From assembly GCA_964527995.1 (NCBI GenBank), contig CAZGRP010000073.1, positions 1 through 19,313 on the forward strand: a DNA stretch of 19,313 nt, in the 5' to 3' direction. Source of the DNA: CAZGRP01 sp964527995 (GTDB taxonomy: Bacteria > Zhuqueibacterota > Zhuqueibacteria > Oceanimicrobiales > CAZGRP01). This document shows, one piece after another, positions 7,546 to 15,567 of the stretch (positions within the stretch are counted from its first letter, which is position 1; each line of letters starts with the position of its first letter). The position numbers and the translations under genes were made by a program. Below the pieces are notes generated by a model, which saw only the letters and a program-made list of their open reading frames with translations, did no database searches and was not told the origin of the DNA.

Positions 7546-8464
7546 CGGCACCTCGGACGTACTCCATGTAGATCCGCTCGATCGAAGGCTCTTCGGTCTC
7601 GAAATGGCGGATCTCGCCGATCCGACTGAGGCAGTTCAGGATCGCGTAACGGCGCTCGACCGGCGCAGTGATCACCAGCGCCGTGGAGTTCACGCGCACA
7701 TGCGTGGCGCCGGCCTCCAGCGCCGCTCGCTCGTGGTCCGGCGTGGGTGCGCCGACGTCCACTCGCAGCAGGGCCGACTGACGCAAGTCTGCGCGGAGCC
7801 GGGCGACGTCTTCGTCCCGCACCACCTTGCCGTCCATCAGCACGACAACCCGGTCAGCCAGCTCTTCGGCGTCGCTCAGCACGTGGGTGGAGAACAGAAT
7901 TGCCCGTCCGGCATCCCGCCACCGAAGAGCCTGGCGGCGCAGCCGGAGAACAGCTTGCGGATCCAGGCTGGCCGTCGGCTCATCCAGGATCATCAAGCGG
8001 ACCGGGGCCAGATTGGCGATCGCCAACGAGAGGCGGTGCCGCATCCCGCCGGAAAGTTCACCGAGAAAACGGTCCCGCGCGGCCTCCAGGTCGGCTTCCT
8101 GGATGGCCCTTTCGACCGCGTCGGTCCCCAGCCCACGCAACTTGCGGTGAAAATCGAGCATCTCAGCGACCGTGACGTTCGCAGGGAACACCGGCTGTTG
8201 GGGCACATAAGCGAACTGCCGCCGCGCATCGCGCGCATTGCGGCCAAGATCCGTGTCGAAAATCTGCACCGATCCGCCATCGAGCCGCAGCAGGCCGGCC
8301 ACGGCGCGCAAAGCAGTCGTCTTACCGCTGCCGTTCGGCCCGAGCAGCGCTACCACCTGGCCCGCCTCCACACAAAAGGAGACATCACTCAGCGCGCGGA
8401 CTTCGCCGTAGAACTTCGCCAGGCCGGACGCTCGCACCGCCGGCGTCACGTGCGCAGCCTCCAT
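7529..8464 (-). CDS. nosF: NosF-type ABC transporter ATPase
   Basis: Cytoplasmic nucleotide-binding subunit that powers NosDFY. The ATG at 8464 gives 311 aa and overlaps the nosD stop by 19 nt. An in-frame ATG at 8500 is possible but would add residues not expected before the first beta strand, and neither start has a strong ribosome site. Numbered from 8464: Walker A GPNGSGKT (42-49), Q-loop in VPQQ (about 87-90), signature LSGGM (137-141), Walker B LMILDEP (157-163), H-loop STH (H194). The C-terminal domain of about 90 residues is typical for copper-type ABC-2 ATPases. It sits directly between nosD and nosL as in other nos clusters. Confidence 0.93.
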   Translation of the reverse strand: MEAAHVTPAVRASGLAKFYGEVRALSDVSFCVEAGQVVALLGPNGSGKTTALRAVAGLLRLDGGSVQIFDTDLGRNARDARRQFAYVPQQPVFPANVTVAEMLDFHRKLRGLGTDAVERAIQEADLEAARDRFLGELSGGMRHRLSLAIANLAPVRLMILDEPTASLDPQAVLRLRRQALRWRDAGRAILFSTHVLSDAEELADRVVVLMDGKVVRDEDVARLRADLRQSALLRVDVGAPTPDHERAALEAGATHVRVNSTALVITAPVERRYAILNCLSRIGEIRHFETEEPSIERIYMEYVRGADDEEA

Positions 8465-9819
8465 GCCAGCAGTCCGCTCAAACCCAGCGTCAATAGCCAT
8501 CCCGCCGCGGGAAGCAAACGCCTGCCGGCCGCTGCCGTCTGCCCCGTGGCGGCCACCATCTTGACACCGCTCACCGGAGTCATCCTCGGCGCCGTATCGC
8601 GTTCATCACTACCGTGAATCAGGGGGAAATTCTTCTCAGCGAAAGCGAGCGCGTCCGCCGCGGCGCTGTTCAGGAACAGCCCGAGCAAGGGCCGGTTGCC
8701 GACCAGGTACTCGAAAGCGTCCTGGAGCCGGTACTCGACGTCGCCGATACCGTCGCCGTCCAGGTCGTAGCCGGTGTAGTCGGAGTAATAGTTGCCCAGA
8801 CCGCCGGGAGTCCAGTCGGCGTCCGCCCGGCCCACCGTGTGAAGCACCGCCAGGTTGTCGATGAAGTCGTTGCCGCCGAAGCTGTTTTCCAAGGAGTTGG
8901 CGTGCAGCACTATGGCGACGTCGTTCTGGGCGACCAGATTGTGCAGGAAACGGTTCCGGTCGGAGTTGTCCAGGAAGATTCCCCGGACGTTGTTGACGAT
9001 GACGTTGCGCTCAGCAACCGAGTCGAGACAGTCTTTCATCAACAGGCCACAAGCGTTGTAGCCCGCGCGGTTGTTGATGATCTGGTTGTCGCGGAACACC
9101 ACACGCTCGGTGTACATCACCACCACCCCCGCCATGCTGTCGCGGAAAATGTTCCGTGAAAAGGTGTTCGCGCCGCAATACATGTAGTGAACGCCGTAGC
9201 GCAGATGGCTGAACTCGTTGTCCTCGACGCGGTTATCATCGGAGTGATCAAAATAAACGCCGTCCCGGACCTCCCAGATCCGATTAAACCGAACCACATT
9301 GCGCCGCGCATCATAGAAATGAATCCCCGCCCCGCGCCGCCCGATCTCAATATCGGCCCGGCCGCGGATCCGGTTGTGCTCAATCACCGCCTCGACCGAG
9401 CCTTTCAAGTAGATGCCGAACAGGTTGTCGAACAGCTCGTTCTCCGCCACGCGGATCCGCTTGCCGGCAACCTTGACGCCCGCGTCGCTGTGCATCATGC
9501 GGACGCCGGAGCCGCTGATACGGAATCCACGAACCTCGACGTCGTCGGCCAGGATCAGCACGACATCGCCAGAGCCGTCTCCGCGGATGTGCGGTTCGCC
9601 TTGGCCCACTAAGCTCACCGGCTTGTCGATGACGACACGCTCGCGGTACTCGCCGGGGTGGACCACGACCACGTCACCGGGCGCGGCCGCCGCCAGAGCC
9701 TCGCCAATGGTCGCGTGTCCGTCCTTGGTTCCCACATGGAGCGTGACTGCATACAATCCGGGAAGCGCCGCCAAGAAGGCGGCCCCCGCAAGACTTCTCC
9801 TTCCCAGCACCGGTAGCAT
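8446..9819 (-). CDS. nosD: NosD copper-site assembly protein (beta-helix)
   Basis: Extracytoplasmic partner of NosFY that hands copper to apo-NosZ. ATG 9819 gives 457 aa and lies 16 nt after the upstream stop; GAGG is only 1 nt upstream, so GTG 9810 is an alternative start. A signal peptide is visible at about 1-23. The body is a right-handed beta-helix of repeated short turns with N/D-rich ladders (for example DNLFGIYLKG, DGVYFDHSDDN, NVRGIFLDNSDRN), as in NosD/CASH proteins. GLGNYYSDYTGYDLDGDGIGD is a conserved C-terminal block of the family. A final hydrophobic segment (about 435-453) followed by Arg residues probably anchors the protein. The 3' end overlaps nosF. Confidence 0.94.
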   Translation of the reverse strand: MLPVLGRRSLAGAAFLAALPGLYAVTLHVGTKDGHATIGEALAAAAPGDVVVVHPGEYRERVVIDKPVSLVGQGEPHIRGDGSGDVVLILADDVEVRGFRISGSGVRMMHSDAGVKVAGKRIRVAENELFDNLFGIYLKGSVEAVIEHNRIRGRADIEIGRRGAGIHFYDARRNVVRFNRIWEVRDGVYFDHSDDNRVEDNEFSHLRYGVHYMYCGANTFSRNIFRDSMAGVVVMYTERVVFRDNQIINNRAGYNACGLLMKDCLDSVAERNVIVNNVRGIFLDNSDRNRFLHNLVAQNDVAIVLHANSLENSFGGNDFIDNLAVLHTVGRADADWTPGGLGNYYSDYTGYDLDGDGIGDVEYRLQDAFEYLVGNRPLLGLFLNSAAADALAFAEKNFPLIHGSDERDTAPRMTPVSGVKMVAATGQTAAAGRRLLPAAGWLLTLGLSGLLAWRLRT

Positions 9820-9835
9820 CCCTCGCCCCGGCCGC

Positions 9836-10477
9836 TTATGCTGCAACGTTCTCGTGCAGCGCCTGGCGCACCGATACCACCAACGCGGCCAGCAACAGCG
9901 CTCCCACCACAGCCAGCACGATGCTGCCGCCACCCGGAAAGCTCTCCACGTGAAAGTTGGCAATCTGGACGCGCCCAAAAAACGGCGGCGTGAATGGCTC
10001 CACCTTGATCGCCGCGTCGGGGTTCAAGTTATGGCCATAGTCATAGAGGCGGTTGTAAAAGTTCCAGGCCGAGAAGAGCCCGAAATATGAGTACAGGACC
10101 ACGACATCAATAAGGTCTCGCAACGTCCCGAACACGACCGCCCGCAAAATGAACAGGGCGAAAAAGCCCAGCACGAACGGCATCCACAGGAACTCAGCGA
10201 AGTCGCTTTCCATCAACGGCCGCATGCCGATGTAGTGATTCAGCGCGTTGATTTCCCGCAGGTCGTCGCGCGTTGCGGTTTTCTGTCCCTCGAGGTGATT
10301 GACGTAGATCTCGAGCCGAAGTGGGTCTGGGTATTGGTTGGACTGGAAGGCCATCTTCCAGAGCGGGAACTGAAAAGTGAGGGGTATGAGCAATACAGAA
10401 ATCAGCAGCAGGATACGTCCAGGCAACGTGACAGGTTTCGTCAGGACCGCCTGGTAACGCGCAAGCTTTTCATTCAT
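9836..10477 (-). CDS. nosB: NosB-like four-helix membrane protein of clade II nos clusters
   Basis: Membrane protein of unknown biochemical role, 213 aa. ATG 10477 has AAGGA 8 nt upstream; an upstream in-frame start at 10519 lacks this. Four hydrophobic segments are visible at about 21-40, 97-116, 121-139 and 184-204. The loops carry conserved-looking motifs: QFPLW with QYPDPLRLEIYVNHLEG (about 35-64), NHYIGM (80-85), and LYDYGHNLNP followed by PFTPPFFG (144-168). The position between nosZ and nosD and the topology match NosB, which is specific to clade II nos clusters such as that of Wolinella. The symbol rests on position, topology and remembered motif resemblance, not on an alignment. The long periplasmic-looking loops with His, Tyr and Met could contact NosZ or copper. 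Confidence 0.65.
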   Translation of the reverse strand: MNEKLARYQAVLTKPVTLPGRILLLISVLLIPLTFQFPLWKMAFQSNQYPDPLRLEIYVNHLEGQKTATRDDLREINALNHYIGMRPLMESDFAEFLWMPFVLGFFALFILRAVVFGTLRDLIDVVVLYSYFGLFSAWNFYNRLYDYGHNLNPDAAIKVEPFTPPFFGRVQIANFHVESFPGGGSIVLAVVGALLLAALVVSVRQALHENVAA

Positions 10478-10572
10478 CTTTCCGATCCTTCGGAGAATCG
10501 ACGGTGCGTTCGAACACAACCGCCTCTTCCAGTCTCACGCCTCTCCCCGGCTCAGTCCAGCCCCAGCGGGTG

Positions 10573-10601
10573 AGCCCGGTCCCTCAATCGGGGACCGGGC
10601 T
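10573..10601 (-). terminator. Strong stem-loop just after nosZ (attenuator or mRNA-stabilising hairpin)
   Basis: AGCCCGGTCCC (10573-10583) and GGGACCGGGCT (10591-10601) form a perfect 11-bp, GC-rich stem with a 7-nt loop, starting 22 nt after the nosZ stop and about 95 nt before the nosB-like start. No T-run follows on the transcribed strand, so it is not a classical intrinsic terminator. It may partly stop transcription or protect the nosZ 3' end, giving more NosZ than assembly proteins. Confidence 0.6.
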
Positions 10602-10623
10602 GTATCGGCGTCCAAGAAGGTCC

Positions 10624-12483
10624 TCACCGGACCAAAAGGTAGCCCTGCATCTCCTGATGGAGAGCCGAGCAGAAGTTCGTGCAGTAGTAGGCGTAGACGC
10701 CCGGCTTATCCGCTTTGAACGTCACGGTCTTGGTTTCGCCGGGATCCACCACGATGTTGATGTTGTAACCGGCGAGCCCGAAGCCGTGAAGCTCATCCGT
10801 GGTCTGCTCGATGTTGGTGATGTGCACTGTGACCGTGTCGCCGCGGCGCACCTCGATCTTTGTCGGATACATTGTCGAGCGGACAACTGCCATCTTCACT
10901 TCCACACGGTTGCCGGAGCGGGTCACCGAAGCCTCTTCCACACTTTTGATGGCCTTCGGGTGCTTGTTCTCATCCAGCGGGTACACCTCGATGGGCTTCA
11001 ACAGATCCCGGGGGATGGCCTGGGCGTAGTGCGGCTCCGGCTCGGTGAAGGCGTCATACAGCAACCGCATCTTGTCGCCGGTGATGTCGATGAGTTGGCT
11101 GGACTCCGGCTGGCTCGGCCCAACGTTCAAGTGGCGCCCGTGGGAGAGTTTGTTCAAAGCGATCACATACTCCCCCCAGGGCTTCATCGAGTCGCCGCCG
11201 GGAACCAGCAGGTGGCCGATGTTGTAAGCCACCGGGATCGTGTCGAGCACTTCGCCGGTCTTCGGATCCCACTTAGCGATGGCGCTGTCGATAAAGAGGC
11301 TGGTGTAGGCGTAGCCCTTGTCATCGAACTGCGTGTGCAGCGGTCCGAGCCCGATCTGCACTTCGCGCTCCATCACCGCCTCGTACCGCAGCACCGGGAT
11401 GCCGTCTTCGTCGCCGACGAAGTCCTGGTTCTGGATCGCCGCCAACATCTTGTCGAAGCTGTAAACGGTGGTGATGGCCTCCAGTTTGCCGCTGGTCACG
11501 AAAAAAGTGCCATCGGGGCTGAAGTCCACGCCGTGCGGGCTCTTGGCCACTGGGATCAGATAAGTGATGCCCGGAACCTTGGCCGGGTCGAGCACCCTTA
11601 CACCCCCGATCACCGTGCCTTTGCCCTCATCCACCGCCTTCTGCGCCGCCTTCCAGTTCACGGCTATGGCGTAGTCGCGGTCGTTGGCGCTGGCTGTCTT
11701 CTCCAGCACTCCAGTGGCGCGCTCGGAGTTGTAACAGGTCCAGATGGCCCAATCCGCCGACGGCCCCCGGCCCGGAGATCCCAGATCCCAGTCGAAAGGC
11801 GGCGTCATGATCTCAAAGCCCATCGACATCTCCCCGGTTTCCGGATCCACTTTGAGAGCGCCCACGAGCCCTTTGTATTTCGTCGCGTAATCGTCGATCG
11901 AAGCCCAGGTCCCAATGGGGATGGGCACGCCGAAACGGGAAGCCATCAGGACCATTTCAGTGTTTGCAGTCACGAAGGCGCTGCCGTGGTTCCCCGATAG
12001 ATTCGGAATCGGGCCGAAGATCTGCTTGGTCTTGAAGTCCCTGAGGTCGATCCGCGCGACTCGTGCATTGGCGTTGTCGTTGACGAAGAGCCACCGGCCG
12101 TCATAAACGCCGTTCGTCTTCGACAGCGACGGGTGGTGAATGTCGCCCCAGGTGAAATCACCCAGCATCTTTCTCGACTCGTCGTCGAACCCGTAGCCGG
12201 TCGCCGGATAAGGGCTGAAGACGGGAATCGTTGCAATATGGCGCATGGAGGGGATTCCAGCAACGTAGATGTTGCCGGAATGGCCTCCCGAATAAAACAG
12301 GTAATATTCGTCCAGATCCCCCGGGGGAACGTAGCTGGCCACCGCAGCCTCCGCAGCGCTCCCTGTTGCCGCGCGGCGGCCGCCTTCTTCTCCCTGGCAG
12401 GCGAGGTAACCGAGGGCCAACAGGCCCATGACTATCCCAAGCCACACCCAGCGGGAGTGGCGGGTCCGCGTTTGCATGCTCAT
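10624..12483 (-). CDS. nosZ: Nitrous-oxide reductase, clade II (Sec-type) NosZ
   Basis: Terminal reductase converting N2O to N2 outside the cytoplasm. It has 619 aa; ATG 12483 follows AGGAG by 6 nt, with an alternative ATG at 12477. The signal segment (about 11-29) has no twin arginine, and DIHHPSLS lacks the third His seen in clade I, both pointing to clade II. All seven CuZ histidines are found: H116, H117, H166, H317, H383, H424, H448. The C-terminal cupredoxin domain has the CuA ligands H566, C601, C605, H609 and M612 (CTNFCSALHQEM). Cys29 in YLACQG could be lipid-modified. It follows the pentahaem cytochrome by 32 bp and precedes a strong hairpin. The enzyme appears intact. Confidence 0.98.
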   Translation of the reverse strand: MSMQTRTRHSRWVWLGIVMGLLALGYLACQGEEGGRRAATGSAAEAAVASYVPPGDLDEYYLFYSGGHSGNIYVAGIPSMRHIATIPVFSPYPATGYGFDDESRKMLGDFTWGDIHHPSLSKTNGVYDGRWLFVNDNANARVARIDLRDFKTKQIFGPIPNLSGNHGSAFVTANTEMVLMASRFGVPIPIGTWASIDDYATKYKGLVGALKVDPETGEMSMGFEIMTPPFDWDLGSPGRGPSADWAIWTCYNSERATGVLEKTASANDRDYAIAVNWKAAQKAVDEGKGTVIGGVRVLDPAKVPGITYLIPVAKSPHGVDFSPDGTFFVTSGKLEAITTVYSFDKMLAAIQNQDFVGDEDGIPVLRYEAVMEREVQIGLGPLHTQFDDKGYAYTSLFIDSAIAKWDPKTGEVLDTIPVAYNIGHLLVPGGDSMKPWGEYVIALNKLSHGRHLNVGPSQPESSQLIDITGDKMRLLYDAFTEPEPHYAQAIPRDLLKPIEVYPLDENKHPKAIKSVEEASVTRSGNRVEVKMAVVRSTMYPTKIEVRRGDTVTVHITNIEQTTDELHGFGLAGYNINIVVDPGETKTVTFKADKPGVYAYYCTNFCSALHQEMQGYLLVR

Positions 12484-12515
12484 TTACATCTCCTTTCTGA
12501 AGATGATTCGCCGGC

Positions 12516-13706
12516 TCACGGCTTCTTTTCCGCGTCCGGCTGCTGCTCCTTGTACTTGCGGTAGGCCAGTTTCAGCAACCGGATGGCCTCCCGCTTCTCC
12601 TCGTCAGTCAGTTGGATCTGCTTGGACAGCACGACCTGCATCGTCCCGGTGGGACTCATCAGGAAGCTGTCCAATGTACGGCCGAACCGCCGCGGCGCGT
12701 CCTCCACCGCCAGCGCCAGGTCCGGTCCGATCTTCGTCGCCGAGACAATGCCAAGACTGGAAACGTCGTGGCAGATGAAGCAGGTCTTTTCGACGAAGAA
12801 CTTTCCTTCGCCCTCACGCATGATCCGCTCCCGTTCGAGTTCCTCCGGAGTCGGCACGTCTTTGAGAATCGCTCCCGGGAGCAACTCCACCGGGATGTCG
12901 GCCTTGCGCCAGCTCATCAGCACCAAGGAGATGGCCAGCGCTTCGCGGCTGTCGAAGCCGAAGTCCGGCATGACGGTGTCGGGGGAGAAACTCTTCGGGC
13001 TTTGCAAGTGGCCGATCTGCCATCCCAGCAGCGTCGGCAGGGTGGTGATCCGCGTATAGTCGTACTGCTCCGGGTTCTTGTCTCCTTCCCAGGTCAAGTC
13101 GGGCCCGATCGTTCCGCCGCGGCCGTTGATGATATGGCAAGCGCGGCAGCCCTTCTCGCGGATCAGCTTCTTACCGAGGTTGATGATGTCGGCTCCCTCG
13201 ACCTCACGGTCGAAACGGTGACAGACGTTGCAATTCACCTGCAGAAACGCCCATTTGTCCCGAACGCGATAGTCTTCAGCCAAGGTCGTATCCAGCAGAG
13301 GCTCTTCCCAATACTTGACCCACCCATGGGCGTCGGGAAGCTCGGTCGCGTAGCCCTGCCCGCCGTGGCAATAGGTGCAACCGAAACGTTCGATCGGGTG
13401 CTTCTCGAGCGGCTTTCGAGTGTGGGTGCGATACGGCAGCTCGGCGTTCTCCAAGCCTTCCCACGTCACGCCGAGGTGGCAGCTCGTGCAACGGTCCACA
13501 CGGTTGGCCGAGCGAATCCAGATCTGCTGAACGCCGACCGGCGTGCGGGCGGCTCGTTCTGGCCCGAAGCGTTCCTCAATCAGGCGGCGAAACTCCCGCT
13601 GATAACGCCGGTAGCCGGGATTCATCTCATCCCAGACGGCGAAGGCGCATACCAGGACGCCCAAGAATCCCGCCAACCATACTAGAGTCCTGTCTCGAGA
13701 AAACAC
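12516..13706 (-). CDS. Membrane-anchored pentahaem cytochrome c linked to NosZ, cassette B
   Basis: Probable electron bridge from the Rieske/cytochrome b complex to the CuA site of NosZ. It has 396 aa. The GTG start at 13706 is supported by AGGAGG 5 nt upstream, overlapping the cytochrome b stop. An N-terminal anchor spans about 8-25. Five CXXCH sites lie at 73, 110, 159, 187 and 309. The first three match the N-terminal module of the octahaem paralogue (DRCTSCHLG, CTYCHGGQG). The fourth has a Met-Pro ligand motif (M246 in VMPDFG). The fifth has M350 and M356 as candidates. The protein equals the octahaem one minus three tandem domains. The C-terminus is Lys/Glu-rich and coil-like. Electron delivery to NosZ is inferred from gene order. 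Confidence 0.93.
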   Translation of the reverse strand: MFSRDRTLVWLAGFLGVLVCAFAVWDEMNPGYRRYQREFRRLIEERFGPERAARTPVGVQQIWIRSANRVDRCTSCHLGVTWEGLENAELPYRTHTRKPLEKHPIERFGCTYCHGGQGYATELPDAHGWVKYWEEPLLDTTLAEDYRVRDKWAFLQVNCNVCHRFDREVEGADIINLGKKLIREKGCRACHIINGRGGTIGPDLTWEGDKNPEQYDYTRITTLPTLLGWQIGHLQSPKSFSPDTVMPDFGFDSREALAISLVLMSWRKADIPVELLPGAILKDVPTPEELERERIMREGEGKFFVEKTCFICHDVSSLGIVSATKIGPDLALAVEDAPRRFGRTLDSFLMSPTGTMQVVLSKQIQLTDEEKREAIRLLKLAYRKYKEQQPDAEKKP

Positions 13707-13715
13707 GCCTTCCTC

Positions 13716-15065
13716 CTAGAACCTGGGCGGGGGAGCAGGCCACCGCTCCCAAGGCCAATAGAACTCCCAATATGGGCCTCGCATGAAAGTTCCAATGACC
13801 GTCAGCAGCACCAGAGCCAAGCACACGAACAGAAAGATCGTGTTCGCCCGGCGCCGTGAGGGATGAAACCACACGCCGACAGCCTTCGTCCCCGAGGCGT
13901 CCAGCCACGGCGCCGCCAGGCCCCACACCAGCAGCAGGCCGGGGATCAGCACGCCGCCGACGAACGCTCCATTCAACGTCCATCCGCCGATGCGGATCGT
14001 CGTGATCGTCACCAGCTCCTGCAGCCAGAGGAAGTACCACGGAGCTTTGGCCGGATTGGGCGTCACATCAGGGTTGGCTGGCTCCTCGAGCGGCGCTCCC
14101 ACGATCATGGCCAGCGCGGCACTCACCACGAACGTCAACAAGACGACGATTAGCAGCCGCCGTAACAGCAACGGCGTCGAATTCACCAGGTGCTTTTCTT
14201 CATCGATGAGGGCCGTCTCCACATGAGCCGTGCGGCCCGCCGTGATACCCAGCAGAGTGTAAGTCTTCGTCGAAGCCGGGGGCGCCGGCACTGCCTTCTG
14301 GTCGAGCGCCAGCCGGTCATAGCAGGCCAAGCCGCCGTCCTTGTGGATCCGCCACATATGCCAGACGAACAGCCCGCCGAGCGCCAACGGCAAGAAGACG
14401 CAGTGCAGCACGTAGAACCGGATCAACGTGTTCTGATTGATCTCGTGCCCGCCGAGCAGGAAAAAGCGGATCTGGTCGCCGATGAGCGGTACCGCCCGGG
14501 CGATGTTGGTACCCACCGTGATGGCCCAATAGGCGAGTTGGTCCCAAGGCAGCAGATACCCGGTGAAGCTCAACAGCAGCGTCGCCAGCAGCATCGCCAT
14601 CCCGATCCACCAGTTCAGCGGGCGGTTCTGCCGGGCCAGCACCCCGTTCTTGAAGGCCCCGGTCAGGAAAACCCGCACCATGTGGAGGAAAACCACCGCC
14701 ACCATCAAGTGGGCGGCGATCCGGTGCGTAGCGCGAAGGAAACGGCCGTAGCTGGTGACGTATTCGAGGTCCTTTACCGACGCGTAGGCCCTTTCCACCG
14801 AGGGCACGTACAGGAACATCAAGACCACGCCGGTCAGCGTCAGGATCAGGAACAGCACCGCCGAGATCGTGCCCAACCACAGCGAGTAACTCGATTCCAT
14901 CGCTCGCCGGCTGATCTTGCTCGGGAACCAGTGCAGCAAAAAGTTGCGGACGACCGCGTCGCCGGCCTCGCGTTCGTTGCGAGGCTTCCAGGTCCACGTG
15001 AGATCTTCCCACGAAGGCAGGCGGTGCAAACCTCGCCGAATCTGATCAATAGGAGAAACGGCCAT
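13716..15065 (-). CDS. Fused cytochrome b (b6 + subunit IV) of the nos-linked complex, cassette B
   Basis: Quinol-oxidising membrane subunit of 449 aa in which the two halves, separate in cassette A, are one polypeptide. ATG 15065 follows an AGAGGGA site. Haem-b ligands are H114/H128 and H221/H236, the second pair with b6-type spacing. PWDQ lies at 173-176. A gapless comparison with the split paralogue puts Trp63 (TGG, 14877-14879) where that protein has the haem-ci Cys73. A cytoplasmic linker (about 245-300) joins the C-terminal half, whose Qo motif is APWY (341-344), followed by further membrane segments. The stop codon overlaps the ribosome site of the pentahaem gene. The central helix region is nearly identical to cassette A at protein level. 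Confidence 0.95.
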   Translation of the reverse strand: MAVSPIDQIRRGLHRLPSWEDLTWTWKPRNEREAGDAVVRNFLLHWFPSKISRRAMESSYSLWLGTISAVLFLILTLTGVVLMFLYVPSVERAYASVKDLEYVTSYGRFLRATHRIAAHLMVAVVFLHMVRVFLTGAFKNGVLARQNRPLNWWIGMAMLLATLLLSFTGYLLPWDQLAYWAITVGTNIARAVPLIGDQIRFFLLGGHEINQNTLIRFYVLHCVFLPLALGGLFVWHMWRIHKDGGLACYDRLALDQKAVPAPPASTKTYTLLGITAGRTAHVETALIDEEKHLVNSTPLLLRRLLIVVLLTFVVSAALAMIVGAPLEEPANPDVTPNPAKAPWYFLWLQELVTITTIRIGGWTLNGAFVGGVLIPGLLLVWGLAAPWLDASGTKAVGVWFHPSRRRANTIFLFVCLALVLLTVIGTFMRGPYWEFYWPWERWPAPPPRF

Positions 15066-15075
15066 GGTCGTCCCT

Positions 15076-15567
15076 CTAAACCGTGAATCTCCAGCCTTTG
15101 TCGGCTACCTGGGACATGTCTACCACCAACTGCCCGTCGTCGGGAGCCAGCTCGAGCTTGAAGTAATCCAGGGGACGGGGCGCTGGGCCCGCGTAGTTCG
15201 TTCCGTCCGCCCGGAACTTGCTGCCGTGACATGGGCAGTGGAATTCGATCGTCTGGTCGGCGGCGGTTCGTCCGAGCCTCACGAGCTGCACGGTACACCC
15301 CAGGTGGGTGCAGGTGGCGCTGATGCAGTAAAAGGTCCGCCCTTCCCGGAAAATGAAGACTCGCTGATCGGCCACGAACGTCGGGCCGTCGGGAAACTCT
15401 TCGGGCTTGCCGGCCTTGAAGCGGCGGGGGCTCTCGTATAAGGCGTTCGGCACCAAAGAGCGCACCGACATCAACACCGGCAGGCCGAAAGCCGCCCCCA
15501 CGGCTCCGCTACCGAGTTTGGAAATCACCTCCCGGCGCTTGACCTTGTCTTCGTCATCTTTGCTCAT
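15076..15567 (-). CDS. Rieske [2Fe-2S] protein of the nos-linked complex, cassette B
   Basis: High-potential iron-sulfur subunit that passes quinol electrons towards the pentahaem cytochrome and NosZ. It has 163 aa; ATG 15567 lies inside the upstream oxidoreductase gene (14-nt overlap) with GGAGG 9 nt ahead. A KRREVI twin-arginine-like start (10-15) precedes a hydrophobic segment (about 19-38), which suggests Tat export with a retained anchor. Cluster ligands are C86/H88 in CTHLGC and C111/H114 in CPCHGS, with C91 and C113 as the disulfide. The GPAPRPLD motif matches the cassette A paralogue. Cytochrome b starts 10 bp downstream. Confidence 0.95.
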   Translation of the reverse strand: MSKDDEDKVKRREVISKLGSGAVGAAFGLPVLMSVRSLVPNALYESPRRFKAGKPEEFPDGPTFVADQRVFIFREGRTFYCISATCTHLGCTVQLVRLGRTAADQTIEFHCPCHGSKFRADGTNYAGPAPRPLDYFKLELAPDDGQLVVDMSQVADKGWRFTV

